64,000 nt of DNA from an uncultured Actinomycetes bacterium (GCA_903877095.1 CAIRCP010000166.1:22580-86579); one strand, 5' to 3'. Positions 40,203-49,369 are shown, counted from the first letter of the stretch. Translations and numbers: made by a program. Notes: generated from the sequence alone by a model not told the origin.

Positions 40203-40633
40203 TGTCCGGTGATCTCGACTGGGTCGCCGATCGCGAAGGTTCCCGAACTGAGCACCCGGAACACCGAACCTGCCCGGCCACGCAGTGCCGCCGCCGCTCC
40301 CGGGCCGATCCCGTCGTCCATCAGTCGGCACGGCGCGGCGATGCGCACCACCTCCAACTCCACCTCGCCGATGCGGATCCGGGCACCCGGCCGGGTCGGG
40401 ATGTCCCCGACGTCGACGGTGACGTTGCGGCGGGTGGCGCCGCACGCAAAGGCGTATCCGAGATCCGCCGCCGCCAGGTCCAGAGCCTGCTGGGACTGCA
40501 CGGTGACGTGCCGGTGCCGCGTTCCGTGATAGCGGTCGCCGACCAGACCCTTGCCGGCCTCGGCGACGACGTCGGCGACCGGACGCATCGGCAGCCTGCG
40601 GCCGGGTGCGAGGTGGATGGCGGCGACTTCCAT
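40199..40633 (-). CDS. MOSC domain protein
   Basis: 144 aa, a single small MOSC (molybdenum cofactor sulfurase C-terminal) domain. Conserved blocks: [24 protein letters not shown], and the family Cys in APCRLMDDG. Stand-alone MOSC proteins bind molybdenum cofactor or move sulfur; the substrate here is unknown. Start ATG at 40633. It is divergent from the peptide transporter and overlaps lysE at its end. Confidence 0.85.
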   Translation of the reverse strand: MEVAAIHLAPGRRLPMRPVADVVAEAGKGLVGDRYHGTRHRHVTVQSQQALDLAAADLGYAFACGATRRNVTVDVGDIPTRPGARIRIGEVELEVVRIAAPCRLMDDGIGPGAAAALRGRAGSVFRVLSSGTFAIGDPVEITGQ

Positions 40634-40674
40634 GGCGGGAGTCTATTTTGGCCACTTCAGCACCGCCGGATGGC

Positions 40675-42144
40675 ATGGTGATCGGCGTGAATGACCTCGC
40701 CGCCGCCCGTGCAGCCCGTACTCGTTTCGGCCATCCCGCCGGGCTGGTCAATCTGTTCGGCGTCGAACTGTGGGAGCGATTCTCGTTCTACGGGATGCTC
40801 ACCATCCTCGGCTACTACCTGTACTACTCAGTGACCGACGGCGGCTTGGGCCTGCCGAAGACGACCGCGACGGGCATCGTCGGCGCCTACGGCGGACTGG
40901 TGTACCTGTCCACCGTGCTGGGCGGCTGGGTGGCCGACCGGGTGCTGGGGATGGAGCGCACCGTGTTCTACGGCGGTGTGGTGGTCATGTGCGGCCACAT
41001 CTCGCTGGCTGTCCTGCCCGGACTGGCCGGCGTGGCGGTGGGCCTGGTGCTGATCGCCCTCGGTTCCGGCGCGCTGAAGGCCAATGCGTCTTCGCTGCTG
41101 GGCACCCTCTACGACGAGGGTGACCCGCGCCGCGACGGCGGCTTCACGCTGTTCTATCTCGGGATCAACCTCGGCGCGTTCTTCGGTCCGTTGCTCACCG
41201 GCCTGCTGCAGACCCGACTCGGCTTCCACTACGGGTTCGGCGCGGCGGCGATCGGTATGGCGTTGGGCTTGGCCCAGTACGTGATCTTCCGGCGCAATCT
41301 GGGGGAGCATGGCCGCACCGTGGCGCATCCGTTGTCGCACAGCGCCTTCTGGCGGGCGGCTGCGGTGGCCGGTGTGGTGGTCGGCGCCATCGCTTTGGGT
41401 TTCGCCACCGGCGTGATCACGCTGGCCAACCTGTCGCAGTTCACCACCGCGATCCTCGTCATGGCCGCCCTCGCGTACTTCACCGTGATGCTGACCAGTG
41501 ACCGGGTCAGTGCGCTGGAACGCACCCGGGTGCGGGCCTTCATCCCGCTGTTCATCGCCAACGCGGTGTTCTGGTCGCTGTTCCAGCAGATCTTCACGGT
41601 GCTCGCCGTCTACTCCGACGAACGGATGAACTGGTCGATCTTCGGCTGGACCGCGCCGTCGAGTTGGATCGGCTCCATCGAACCGGTGTGGATCATCTTG
41701 CTGTCGCCGCTGTTCGCGATGATGTGGACCAGACTGGGCCGGCGCGCCCCGACCACCCCGCGCAAGTTCGCCCTCGGTGTCATCGGGATGGGATGTGCGT
41801 TCCTGCTGTTCCTGTCGATGGCCGGCACGTCCGGGCGGTCGGTGCCGGTGCTGGTCGTGGTGGCGATCATGGGCGTCTTCGCGGTGTCCGAACTTCTGCT
41901 CTCGCCGATCGGGCTATCGGTGACGACGCAGTTGGCGCCCAACGCTTTCCGCGCGCAGATGATGGCGCTGTACTTCTTCTCCGTCGGCCTCGGCACGGCG
42001 ATGTCGGGTGTGCTGGCCCGCTACTACGACGCCTCCCACGAGGCGGCGTACTTCGGGATCCTCGGCGCCGTCGCGGTGCTGGTCGGTTTGGTCGTGTGGG
42101 TGTTGGCGCCGCGGATCAGCCGGCTGATGGAGGGCGTGCACTAG
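40675..42144 (+). CDS. proton-dependent oligopeptide transporter (POT family)
   Basis: 489 aa, 12-14 membrane helices. The POT signature is in the first helix: [14 protein letters not shown] (ExxERFxYY-like), with [19 protein letters not shown] and the [17 protein letters not shown] block, all typical of di/tripeptide:H+ symporters of the MFS. Start at ATG 40675 (a GTG at 40687 is equally possible; no strong ribosome site). A TATTTT -10-like element lies at about 40643. It is divergent from the MOSC gene. I recall no counterpart at this place in M. tuberculosis, so it may be an accessory gene. Confidence 0.88.
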   Translation: MVIGVNDLAAARAARTRFGHPAGLVNLFGVELWERFSFYGMLTILGYYLYYSVTDGGLGLPKTTATGIVGAYGGLVYLSTVLGGWVADRVLGMERTVFYGGVVVMCGHISLAVLPGLAGVAVGLVLIALGSGALKANASSLLGTLYDEGDPRRDGGFTLFYLGINLGAFFGPLLTGLLQTRLGFHYGFGAAAIGMALGLAQYVIFRRNLGEHGRTVAHPLSHSAFWRAAAVAGVVVGAIALGFATGVITLANLSQFTTAILVMAALAYFTVMLTSDRVSALERTRVRAFIPLFIANAVFWSLFQQIFTVLAVYSDERMNWSIFGWTAPSSWIGSIEPVWIILLSPLFAMMWTRLGRRAPTTPRKFALGVIGMGCAFLLFLSMAGTSGRSVPVLVVVAIMGVFAVSELLLSPIGLSVTTQLAPNAFRAQMMALYFFSVGLGTAMSGVLARYYDASHEAAYFGILGAVAVLVGLVVWVLAPRISRLMEGVH

Positions 42145-42184
42145 CCGCGTGACGATCAAGCGGCGAGGTGGCGGCGGCTGAGCT

Positions 42185-43096
42185 TCACGGCGTCACCTGC
42201 GTTCCGTGGTAGCAGCCAACGGTGTACGGGAACTCGTAGGTGGCGGAGTAGTGGTACTCGGTAACGACCTTGCCGTCGAGGCGCACCGGCGAGGTGCGGC
42301 CGTGGCATGCGTCGAGGTCGGCGTTCGTCGGCAGGTCGCCCTTGGCGTCGCGCTCCACGACGATCGGGTACCCGTCGTAGGCGAAGCCCGCCACGGTTGA
42401 CGGACCGGTCGCCGCGGCGAGCAGGCAGGACGGGACGTCGTGGTAGTGGTACGTGCCGGACTGCTGAGGATGTCCGTCGCAGTCGTCCTGCGTCTCGTAG
42501 GCCACGGCGTCACGGTTGTGCTCGTCGAGCGGTGCGTAGAGCACCACTCCGTTCTTGAGCACCCCGATCGCGTCCTTGCCCAGGCACCCAGGCGAGACCG
42601 ACACCGTCGGGATCATCGGGAGCGACGTCGACACTGCCGTTGGAGCGATCGAGTTCGGGTTGCGGTCGTAGGCGTAGGCGGGGTCGTCCGCGGCGATGGG
42701 GAAGGTGCCGGTCTCCTCGCCGACGGGGAGCCCGTTGCTGCTGATCTTGCGATCGGAGCCGTCCATGACCTCGCTGTACTTGGCCATCGGCCAGGAGACA
42801 CTGCCCTGGACCGAGATCTTCTCCTTCGCGTTCCAGGTCCCGGCGACCTTGTCGAGCCACGGCCCGGCACGGAACGCGCCGCCGCCGTTCGGGTTGCCGC
42901 CGTCGCAGGCGAAGAGTCCGCCCACCGCCGGTCCGGTGAGCGAGACATGCGACGTTCCGATCGGGAGTTGCGTCAGGTCGGCCGGCGGACCGACCCACTG
43001 GTTCGTGATCGGGTCACCAGTCGCCGACCACCGGCCGCAGCCCGCGACGAGGAGCAGGCTGGTGAGACCGAAAATCATGGTGAGGCGGTAACGCAA
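42185..43096 (-). CDS. YHYH-domain lipoprotein
   Basis: 303 aa if started at TTG 43096 (ATG 43078 or 43189 are alternatives); the TTG start gives RYRLTMIFGLTSLLLVAGC, a proper lipoprotein signal with lipobox LVAGC. The mature part carries the YHYH domain: QSGTYHYHDVPSCLL, GFAYDGYPIVVERDAKGDLP, DLDACHGRTSPV and TEYHYSATYEFPYTVGCY. Paired cysteines suggest disulfides in the envelope. The family function is not settled, though several members lie near metal or oxidase genes. It ends 40 bp after the convergent peptide transporter. I know of no M. tuberculosis counterpart. Confidence 0.78.
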   Translation of the reverse strand: MRYRLTMIFGLTSLLLVAGCGRWSATGDPITNQWVGPPADLTQLPIGTSHVSLTGPAVGGLFACDGGNPNGGGAFRAGPWLDKVAGTWNAKEKISVQGSVSWPMAKYSEVMDGSDRKISSNGLPVGEETGTFPIAADDPAYAYDRNPNSIAPTAVSTSLPMIPTVSVSPGCLGKDAIGVLKNGVVLYAPLDEHNRDAVAYETQDDCDGHPQQSGTYHYHDVPSCLLAAATGPSTVAGFAYDGYPIVVERDAKGDLPTNADLDACHGRTSPVRLDGKVVTEYHYSATYEFPYTVGCYHGTQVTP

Positions 43097-43173
43097 GGCG
43101 GCTGATCCTGGCTGATCTCGCCGGCCACGGGCTGATGGGGGTGGCTCAGAGGATGTCACGCTGATCAACGCAA

Positions 43174-43482
43174 TCAACGGCTGAACCATTTTCGGCGGCG
43201 TGGCCCGGGCTCGGCGGCAAGTGCGGCAGCCAGTTCCGGCGCTACCGCCTCAACCAGTGACTCGACTTGCGCAACAGAGGGATTCACCAAAGCGTGCCCC
43301 CCGACGACGACCGTGGGCACGGTCTCGTTGCCGCCGGCGGCGGCCCGGACACGCGATGCGGCATCCGGGTTCTCCCAGATGTTGACCGCCTCGAAAGGAA
43401 TGCCGCGGCGGCTCAGTCCCCGGCGCAACGACACGCAGAATGGGCAACCGGGCCGCCAGTAGAACGTGACTTGGTCCGACAT
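43174..43482 (-). CDS. mycoredoxin/glutaredoxin-like protein
   Basis: 102 aa, thioredoxin fold. Active site CPFC (Cys13-Cys16) in YWRPGCPFC, cis-Pro loop TVPTVVVGG, and the GxxxxNPS segment (HALVNPSVAQV) typical of mycoredoxins. These reduce mixed disulfides with mycothiol. A Pro/Arg-rich tail (PGPRRRKWFSR) extends the usual length of about 80 residues. The ATG at 43482 overlaps the stop of the decayed acyl-CoA dehydrogenase (TGATG), so its translation may now depend on that remnant's reading. A GTG three codons upstream is an alternative start. Confidence 0.85.
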   Translation of the reverse strand: MSDQVTFYWRPGCPFCVSLRRGLSRRGIPFEAVNIWENPDAASRVRAAAGGNETVPTVVVGGHALVNPSVAQVESLVEAVAPELAAALAAEPGPRRRKWFSR

Positions 43483-44036
43483 CAGAACCACCCGTCCCGC
43501 ATCTCCAAGGTGGTCCGGTCCAGGCTGGCCAGCGAGATGCCGCGGGTGCCGGCCGGCGCACCGGCGATCTTGGCCAGGACCAGGTGGACGATGTTCTCGG
43601 CCAGTTCGTGGTCACCGCCGGAGATCCACATCTTCGATCCGAACAGCCGGTAGGTGCCGTCATCGCGAGGTTCGGCGCGGGTGGTGATGTCGGCCAGCGA
43701 TGATCCGGCCTGCGGTTCGGACAGGCACATGGTTCCGGTGAAGCGGCCGGCCAGCATCGGCTTGACGAACATCTCGATCTGCTACGCGTCCAGCGCCTCT
43801 TTGACCTCCGGGATCAGCGTGACGCGCTGCCCGTCGAAGGTGGGCTCGTGGGCGTCGTTCTTCTTGTTGTGCGGCGCGAAATAGCGGGTGGCGAGGTCCT
43901 CGCACAGGTCAAGCAGCCCGTCGAACGTCTCGCGGGAGTGCTCGCTGAACCGGTCCCGTTTGGTCAGCTCCTCGACGGCCAGCCATTCGAACAGCAGGAA
44001 ATCGACGTCGCGGCGGGACAGCAGAGTGGAATCCAT
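43482..44036 (-). pseudogene. decayed acyl-CoA dehydrogenase (fadE-like)
   Basis: The ATG at 44036 with GAGGAGG upstream opens a normal FadE N-terminus (DFLLFEWLAVEELTKRDRFS..., RYFAPHNKKNDAHEPTFDGQRV). At 43782-43784 an in-frame TAG stops it just where about 60 residues of the usual sequence are missing; the frame resumes with [20 protein letters not shown], then [12 protein letters not shown] and [20 protein letters not shown]. After GTRGISL it jumps to [14 protein letters not shown] and stops, while intact enzymes continue for some 350 residues more. So at least two deletions and one stop. The end overlaps the mycoredoxin-like start. Confidence 0.85.
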
Positions 44037-44072
44037 GGTCATCCTCCTCAGGGCCACCCTAGGCCAGCCGCA

Positions 44073-45587
44073 TCAGGGGAAGGAGGGCAGCGAAGCGCAT
44101 AGCGTCGGGAGGTCATGACCCGTGGCCATGACTGTGAAATCGGGACGCACGATCGCCGCGCGTGCCCCGCCGTGCGTCAGCCAGTCGGCAGCCGGCGTGC
44201 CGGGCGCGGCGTAGTGCACGACCGCATGACGGCGTTCGATCAGATCGCGATCCCGGGCTGTCGGAGCGTCCCGGGTGATAACTGAAAAGCCCTGGCCCAG
44301 TGTGGAATCCAGCCGCTGACCGGAGTCCGTGACGACGTTGGGGCAGAGCCGGCCGGCCAGGTTCCGGTGCCCGGCGCGACGATGGACGAGCGCACTGGAG
44401 TGCAGCCGCGGGGTTTCCGGATCGAGGACCCGGGACGAGAAACCGGGCACCAGGTGCATGCGCGGCACGACCAGGCGGCGCAGCGCCGCGCCCGCCCGGC
44501 CGCCGGCTGTCATCGAATAACCCATCGTCAAGGCGAGGCCGATCATGGCGCGGGCGTGGGGTTTTCGCTCGGTCTGGTAGGTGTCGAGCACATCAGCGGC
44601 AAGGCTGCCGCGCAGCACTCCGGCCAGCTTCCAGCCCAGGTTCATCGCGTCGCGCAGTCCCGCGCACAGACCCTGGCCGATGAACGGCGGGGTGAGGTGA
44701 GCGGCGTCGCCGAGCAGAAAGGTGTTACCGCGCCGCCAGCGGTCGGCGACCTGCGCGCGGAAGGTGTACTCGGCGACCCGGATGATCCGCAGTTCGGTGT
44801 CGGCGGTCGAACCCAGCCACGGGCTGATCAGGGGCCGGAGGGTGTCGAGCGTGCCGAAGTCCGCGGCGGACTCGCCGGGGAGCAGCCGAAACTCCCAGCG
44901 GTAGCGGGTGTCACTGATCTGCATGAACGTGCCGGCCCGGTCCGGATCGCAGACCTGGTGGACACCACCCCACTGGCGCAGGTCGACGGTGGCGTCGACG
45001 TCGATCACCAGCCAGCGCTGGTCGAACCGCAGATCGCGCATGGTGGCGCCGATGTTTTTGCGCACCAGGCTGTTCGCCCCGTCGCAGCCCAGCAGGTAGT
45101 CGCAGTCGACGACGTATTCGCCGCCGTCGCCGCGGTCGGTGAAGGTGATCCGGCTGCGCCCCGCGGACAGGTTGCTCACCTCCGTCACTTCGGCGTTGCC
45201 CCGCAGTGTCGCCCCGGGGTGACGCGTGAGGTTGGTCCGCAGCAGCGCTTCGAGTTGGGGCTGGTCGAACATGTTGGCTTCGGGGTGTCCGTGCCGGCTC
45301 TGCCCGGGGTCGCGCTGGAACTCGGCGAGCACCGTCAGGTCGGGGGTGAGCAGGCGCAGGCCCAAGGCCGGGCGGGAGATGGCCGCGAATTCGGCCCCGA
45401 TCCCCAGCCGGTCCAGGATTCGATGCACCTCCTGATCGAGGTGGACGGCCCGGGGTTGCGGATACAGGCCGGGCCACCGGTCGAGGATCAGGCTCTCGAC
45501 GCCGTACTGCGCCAGCAAGGTCGCTGCCGTCACCCCGACCGGACCTGCGCCGATAATCGCCACCGGGTAGTGGCCCTGCAGGTCCAT
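44073..45587 (-). CDS. FAD-dependent aromatic hydroxylase (MhpA-like)
   Basis: 504 aa, class A flavoprotein monooxygenase. GxGxxG FAD site IIGAGPVGVTAATLLAQYGV, DG motif YLLGCDGANSLVR, GD motif FLLGDAAHLTPPFIGQGLCAGLRDAMNLGWKL. It resembles 3-(3-hydroxyphenyl)propionate hydroxylase and related phenol hydroxylases: it adds one oxygen to a phenolic ring using NAD(P)H, giving a catechol. ATG at 45587 with GAGAGG about 7 nt upstream. Its promoter (45620-45658) carries the same operator as that of the extradiol dioxygenase 2.8 kb away, so both serve one pathway under the adjacent TetR. The exact substrate is unknown. Confidence 0.85.
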   Translation of the reverse strand: MDLQGHYPVAIIGAGPVGVTAATLLAQYGVESLILDRWPGLYPQPRAVHLDQEVHRILDRLGIGAEFAAISRPALGLRLLTPDLTVLAEFQRDPGQSRHGHPEANMFDQPQLEALLRTNLTRHPGATLRGNAEVTEVSNLSAGRSRITFTDRGDGGEYVVDCDYLLGCDGANSLVRKNIGATMRDLRFDQRWLVIDVDATVDLRQWGGVHQVCDPDRAGTFMQISDTRYRWEFRLLPGESAADFGTLDTLRPLISPWLGSTADTELRIIRVAEYTFRAQVADRWRRGNTFLLGDAAHLTPPFIGQGLCAGLRDAMNLGWKLAGVLRGSLAADVLDTYQTERKPHARAMIGLALTMGYSMTAGGRAGAALRRLVVPRMHLVPGFSSRVLDPETPRLHSSALVHRRAGHRNLAGRLCPNVVTDSGQRLDSTLGQGFSVITRDAPTARDRDLIERRHAVVHYAAPGTPAADWLTHGGARAAIVRPDFTVMATGHDLPTLCASLPSFP

Positions 45588-45618
45588 CGCGACCTCTCAT
45601 GACCGAATAGAAGAATGG

Positions 45619-45658
45619 ATGACGAAATCGTCACAGATGACCCAGGCGTCAGTCAAGG
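45619..45658 (-). promoter_or_regulatory. hydroxylase promoter with TetR-type operator
   Basis: A perfect inverted repeat TGACGA-AA-TCGTCA (45620-45633) overlaps the -10 position of a minus-strand promoter whose -35 is TTGACT (within CCTTGACTGAC, plus-strand 45648-45658). The same two elements at the same spacing occur before the extradiol dioxygenase gene. Confidence 0.75.
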
Positions 45659-45741
45659 TCCAGATCGTCGAATCGTCGCCGCGATCGCGCTAGTGTCGTG
45701 CCGAGGTACCTGCGAAGGCGGTGTTCGATGGAGGTTGGACG

Positions 45742-46377
45742 ATGCAGGAGGGCACCGCGCCGGCCAACCGGCTGGAGCGACGCAAGCAGCGCACTCGATC
45801 GGCCTTGATCAAAGCGGCGCAGACCATGATCGCCGCCGGCCGGCTCAATGTCCCGATCCTGGAGATCACCCAGGCCGCCGACGTGGGAATGGGTTCGTTC
45901 TACAACCACTTCTCCACCAAGGAGGAGCTTTTCGAGGCCGCGGTGATGGAGGTACTCGACCGCCACGGCGAGCTTCTCGACACGTTGACCGCGCACATGG
46001 AGGACCCGGCGGAGATCTTCGCCAGTTCGTTTCGGTTGACGGGCCGGTTCTTTCGGCGACGCCCGCAGGAAAGCACGGTCCTGCAGGCGAATTGGCATGC
46101 GGCACTGGCTTCCGAGCGCGGGCTGGCACCCCGGGCGCTGCGGGACATCACCGCGGCGGTGGCCGCCGGGCGGTTTTCCGTCGACGATCCACAGCGCGCC
46201 CTGAGCATGGCGGGCGGCCTGCTGATGGGATTGGGAATTCTGCTCACCGCCGATCCCGACCGCAATGCCGAAGCCACCACCGACGCGGTGGCCGAGGATC
46301 TGCTGCGGTTGTTCGGGATGACGGCCCGCGAGGCGCACAAGGTGTGTTCCCGTCCGCTCCCGGAGATCTACGAGTAG
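45742..46377 (+). CDS. TetR-family regulator of the aromatic cluster
   Basis: 211 aa. The N-terminal helix-turn-helix is clear (RSALIKAAQTMIAAG, then ILEITQAADVGMGSFYNHFSTKEELF, about 20-65); the rest is a helical ligand domain. The ATG at 45742 has GGAGGTT upstream and is preferred to an in-frame GTG at 45721. A TAGTGT -10-like hexamer lies at 45691-45696. It is divergent from the hydroxylase and overlaps the end of the convergent FAH gene by 10 bp. It is the natural candidate to bind TGACGAAATCGTCA at 45620 and 48446; the ligand is probably an aromatic substrate or intermediate (inference). Confidence 0.88.
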   Translation: MQEGTAPANRLERRKQRTRSALIKAAQTMIAAGRLNVPILEITQAADVGMGSFYNHFSTKEELFEAAVMEVLDRHGELLDTLTAHMEDPAEIFASSFRLTGRFFRRRPQESTVLQANWHAALASERGLAPRALRDITAAVAAGRFSVDDPQRALSMAGGLLMGLGILLTADPDRNAEATTDAVAEDLLRLFGMTAREAHKVCSRPLPEIYE

Positions 46378-47303
46378 CGGACCGCCGTCTTCTGGGTGCC
46401 GAGATCGATGGCCCCGTCATCGGTCGCCACGGCGGCCTCCACCCGGTCGCCGTCCTTGAGGTACTTCGGATTTCGGGCCTGGCCCTTGAAGAATGCTTTC
46501 CACTTCACCGCCGGCGGCAGCAGCCGGGAGATCATCTCGACCGGTTTGGGCGGCGCGCTGAGCGCGGTGCCGACCGGGGTGCCGGTCAGGATGAGGTCGC
46601 CGGCGCTCAGATCCTGGAATCGGCATAGCGACCGCAAAGCCGGCAGCGGCCGATACAGCATGTCGCCGGCCACCACGGAATTCTGCCGTTCCTGGCCGTT
46701 GACACTCAGGCGCAACCGCAAGTCGCCGAACCGGTTGAGTTCCTCGCCGTCGAGAAGTACCAGGGCCGGGCCGACGGGGGTGAAGGTGGGGTAGGACTTG
46801 GCCTCGTAGAACTGGGTCTGCGGAAGCTGGATGTCACGCGCCGAGACGTCGTTGGTGACCACGAGCCCGGCGATGCTGTCGGATAGATCGTCGGAAACCG
46901 TTGTCCCGGCCGGAATGTCGCGACCGACCACCAGGCCGATCTCCACCTCGTAATCCAGCAGCCGCACGTGGGAGGGCTTGACGATCGGCTCGTAGGGGCC
47001 GCTGATGGACGCCGAGGACTTGCGGAAGAAGGTCAGCGGTGTGCTGTCGGGATCCATCCCCGCGTCGCGGACGTGCGAGACGAAGTTGGTCATCTGCGCC
47101 ACCACGCGGCAGGGCCTGGTGACCGGGGAAAGCAGCGCGAGGGTCTCGACGGGGACCGTCGTCGCACTCCGCTGCGCCGCCTGGATGGCCGCGCGGTCCC
47201 TGAGTAGTTCGCCGGTGGTGGCGGCCGGTGTCTCGATGCGAGCGGCATCGGACCCCTTGCGCACCCACCAGCCCTCGGCGGTGCGCAGCACCGAGATCGT
47301 CAT
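46368..47303 (-). CDS. fumarylacetoacetate hydrolase family protein
   Basis: 311 aa, FAH fold. Metal ligands follow the family pattern: E-x-E in LLDYEVEIGLVVGRD, and the Asp of VVTNDVSARDIQLPQTQFYEAKSYPTFTPVGP. The C-terminal block DLILTGTPVGTALS is conserved. In meta-cleavage pathways such enzymes hydrolyse or hydrate ring-fission products. The ATG at 47303 overlaps the dioxygenase stop (ATGA), so the two are coupled and work in sequence. Ends in a 10-bp overlap with tetR. Confidence 0.88.
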   Translation of the reverse strand: MTISVLRTAEGWWVRKGSDAARIETPAATTGELLRDRAAIQAAQRSATTVPVETLALLSPVTRPCRVVAQMTNFVSHVRDAGMDPDSTPLTFFRKSSASISGPYEPIVKPSHVRLLDYEVEIGLVVGRDIPAGTTVSDDLSDSIAGLVVTNDVSARDIQLPQTQFYEAKSYPTFTPVGPALVLLDGEELNRFGDLRLRLSVNGQERQNSVVAGDMLYRPLPALRSLCRFQDLSAGDLILTGTPVGTALSAPPKPVEMISRLLPPAVKWKAFFKGQARNPKYLKDGDRVEAAVATDDGAIDLGTQKTAVRYS

Positions 47304-48430
47304 GAACGTGCCGCCTTCAGTAACCCGATCAATCGTCGGACGTCGAATTCGTTGCTCTCCCGCAGTGCGGTGACGACCGCGCCGAGTTCGTCGCGGGCGT
47401 GTTTGGGGTCGGTGCCGAGGAAGTCCTTGGTGGCGGGCGGTCCCCATTGAGCCAGCCCGGAGGCGGTGAAGGGTGCCCACCCGGTCTCGACGGTGCTGTC
47501 GAAGAGATCCCCGTCGGTGAAGTGCTCGACCAGGAATCCGTCGGGATCTCGCCAGTAGTCGAAGAGTTGGCTGCCCTGAATATGCCGGCCGATACCCCAG
47601 GAGCGGTGGTAACCCTGCTCGCGCAGGTATTCCCCGCCGGCGGCGAGAGCGTCGAGATCGCTGACCTGGTAGGCGGAATGGACGTACCGGTTGGCCGGTC
47701 CGAGCGTCATCGCGATCGTGTGGTGGTCGGCCGGGGTGTCGCCGCGGTCGCAGCGGATGAAGCTCATTGTCGGTCCGCGTTCGCGTTGCCCGGGAAAGTA
47801 GAGGAAGTCGCTGACGATCATGCCGAAGTGGTCGAGATACCACTCAAGGGTCTCGATGTACTTGGTCGACGAAAGCACGACATGGCCGAGTCGCTGCACG
47901 CGTGCCGGTGCGCGGGGTGGCCGCTGGGTCGCATTCGTGCGGGTGACCTGGTGCCCGAAGTTGAATGCGTGCGGGGCCTGGCTGGGTGTCGCCGGCATTT
48001 CATGCAGCCCCGCAACGACTTTCACCCGATTGCCACTGGGATCGACGAGATCGACGGCCGTCCCGCCGAGGCTATCCGGCAGCGCGACGGGGATCGCCCC
48101 GGTCTTGCCGGCCAGTCGTAGCAGGTCGGCCTCGTCATCGGCGCGCAGGGCGAATCCACGGAACCGGGTGGTCGGCCCGCGGCGGATGATCACGCATGGC
48201 GATCCCGCATCGGTGCCGCGAAGATGCAGTTCGTCGGCGTTCTGCGCGGTGGTGTGGAACCCGAAGGCCCTGGCGAAGGCCGCCGCGCGGGACAGGTCGG
48301 GCTTGTCGAATTCCAGCCAGGCGAGGTCGGCGACTTTGATGACCGGATTGCGGGAACGGCCCGGATGCTCACCGCGCAGCGCCCCCTGCTCGCTGTGCAA
48401 CTCGTTATGGGCGCCCACGACCTCGGCCAT
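47300..48430 (-). CDS. extradiol ring-cleavage dioxygenase (VOC family)
   Basis: 376 aa, type I extradiol dioxygenase with two VOC domains (N-terminal about 30-140, catalytic about 170-320). Iron-ligand candidates: His in RLGHVVLSS, His in DHHTIAMTLG, and Glu in GFLVEHFTDGD. Together with the hydroxylase and FAH-family protein it makes a ring-hydroxylation and meta-cleavage module. The start is ATG 48430 (or GTG 48433) with AAGGAG just upstream. The promoter at 48446-48484 repeats the operator found at the hydroxylase. Substrate not determinable. Confidence 0.87.
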   Translation of the reverse strand: MAEVVGAHNELHSEQGALRGEHPGRSRNPVIKVADLAWLEFDKPDLSRAAAFARAFGFHTTAQNADELHLRGTDAGSPCVIIRRGPTTRFRGFALRADDEADLLRLAGKTGAIPVALPDSLGGTAVDLVDPSGNRVKVVAGLHEMPATPSQAPHAFNFGHQVTRTNATQRPPRAPARVQRLGHVVLSSTKYIETLEWYLDHFGMIVSDFLYFPGQRERGPTMSFIRCDRGDTPADHHTIAMTLGPANRYVHSAYQVSDLDALAAGGEYLREQGYHRSWGIGRHIQGSQLFDYWRDPDGFLVEHFTDGDLFDSTVETGWAPFTASGLAQWGPPATKDFLGTDPKHARDELGAVVTALRESNEFDVRRLIGLLKAARS

Positions 48431-48444
48431 CACGTCTCCTTAAG

Positions 48445-48484
48445 TTGACGAAATCGTCACATGCGACGGATGGGTCAGTCAAGG
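48445..48484 (-). promoter_or_regulatory. extradiol dioxygenase promoter with the same TetR-type operator
   Basis: TGACGAAATCGTCA (48446-48459) and GTCAGTCAAGG (48474-48484) match 45620-45633 and 45648-45658 base for base with the same 28-bp offset. The first 16 and last 11 bases of the 39-bp element are identical; the middle 12 differ, which points to selected sites and not a recent duplication. Confidence 0.75.
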
Positions 48485-48499
48485 CCGGCCGGCGACCCG

Positions 48500-49369
48500 C
48501 TACCCCAGGATGGGCTTGCGGTTGGCGGTCATCGCCGTCATCGACTCCTGCATCGCGGCGTGGACCCGTTCGGCGAAACCCTCGGCGTCTTCGCCCTTCT
48601 TGGGTTTCATCGCCGGCAATACCGTGGTGCGCAGCTTGGTCGGCAGCGGAAGGTAGGGCAGTTGCCCGACCGCGCCGACGCTGAGGCCCCACGGAAACGA
48701 CAGGCTCACCGGGAGGGCTTTGATCCGCAGCAGCTTGTCCAGCTTGAGCTTCTTGGCCAGGCTCTTGCCGTCGGAGAGAACCAGGAGTGATTCACCGGCG
48801 CCCGCCGTGACGATCGGGACGATCGGGACTTTCTGCTCGATCGCCAGCCGGGCAAAACCGGTGCGGCCCCCGAAGATGACTTCGTTGCGGTGCACGAAGG
48901 ACTTGGCGGCCTCGACATCGCCGCCCGGGAACACCATGACGTGTTTTCCGTCGGCGAAGGCCTCCACGGCGCTTTCCACGCTGGCCGGCCGCGCTCCCAT
49001 ATGTTCGATCACCCGGCCGACGCCGAGCGTCCAGGCCAGCTGATGGGTCAGGAAGATCACCGGCCGATCCAGGTCGAGATCCTCCAGTGCGGCGTTGGAG
49101 GCCATCACGTTGAGGTCGAAGATGCCGCCGAATCCGTGGTTGGCGACGAACAGGACGGGCTCTTGGGGAGTGGAGGTTTGCAGGTCGATGTCGAGACGGT
49201 GGTAGCGACGGACGAACGAGACGGCCCCGTCGAGAAACGCGGGCAGGGCCTCGTCGAGGTCTTCAGCGTCCGGGCCGCCGAGATCCTCGATCGCGCCCAG
49301 TAACCGGTCGGCGAGCTTCTCAAGTTCTGTCGCGGTCTCGCGCGGAACCTTGGCTTCGTCGTCGCTCAC
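48500..49369 (-). CDS. lysophospholipid/diacylglycerol acyltransferase-like protein
   Basis: 289 aa, LPLAT superfamily. The usual NHx4D block appears as ANHGFGGIFD (His78, Asp85), i.e. with six residues between, as in MGAT/DGAT2-like members. A later block MVFPGGDVEAAKSFVHRNEVIFGGRTGFARLA matches the phosphate-binding FPEG-type motif region. The N-terminal 70 residues are helical and charged. It probably acylates a glycerolipid at the membrane face. The start ATG at 49369 is followed upstream by no close gene on the same strand except the sulfatase (67 bp away). Confidence 0.8.
   Translation of the reverse strand: MSDDEAKVPRETATELEKLADRLLGAIEDLGGPDAEDLDEALPAFLDGAVSFVRRYHRLDIDLQTSTPQEPVLFVANHGFGGIFDLNVMASNAALEDLDLDRPVIFLTHQLAWTLGVGRVIEHMGARPASVESAVEAFADGKHVMVFPGGDVEAAKSFVHRNEVIFGGRTGFARLAIEQKVPIVPIVTAGAGESLLVLSDGKSLAKKLKLDKLLRIKALPVSLSFPWGLSVGAVGQLPYLPLPTKLRTTVLPAMKPKKGEDAEGFAERVHAAMQESMTAMTANRKPILG

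Noticed and set aside
39472..40281. Upstream extension of the FecB2-like protein
   Set aside because: The extension is antisense or out-of-frame to lysE and MOSC; the Tat/lipobox signal fixes the start at 39471.
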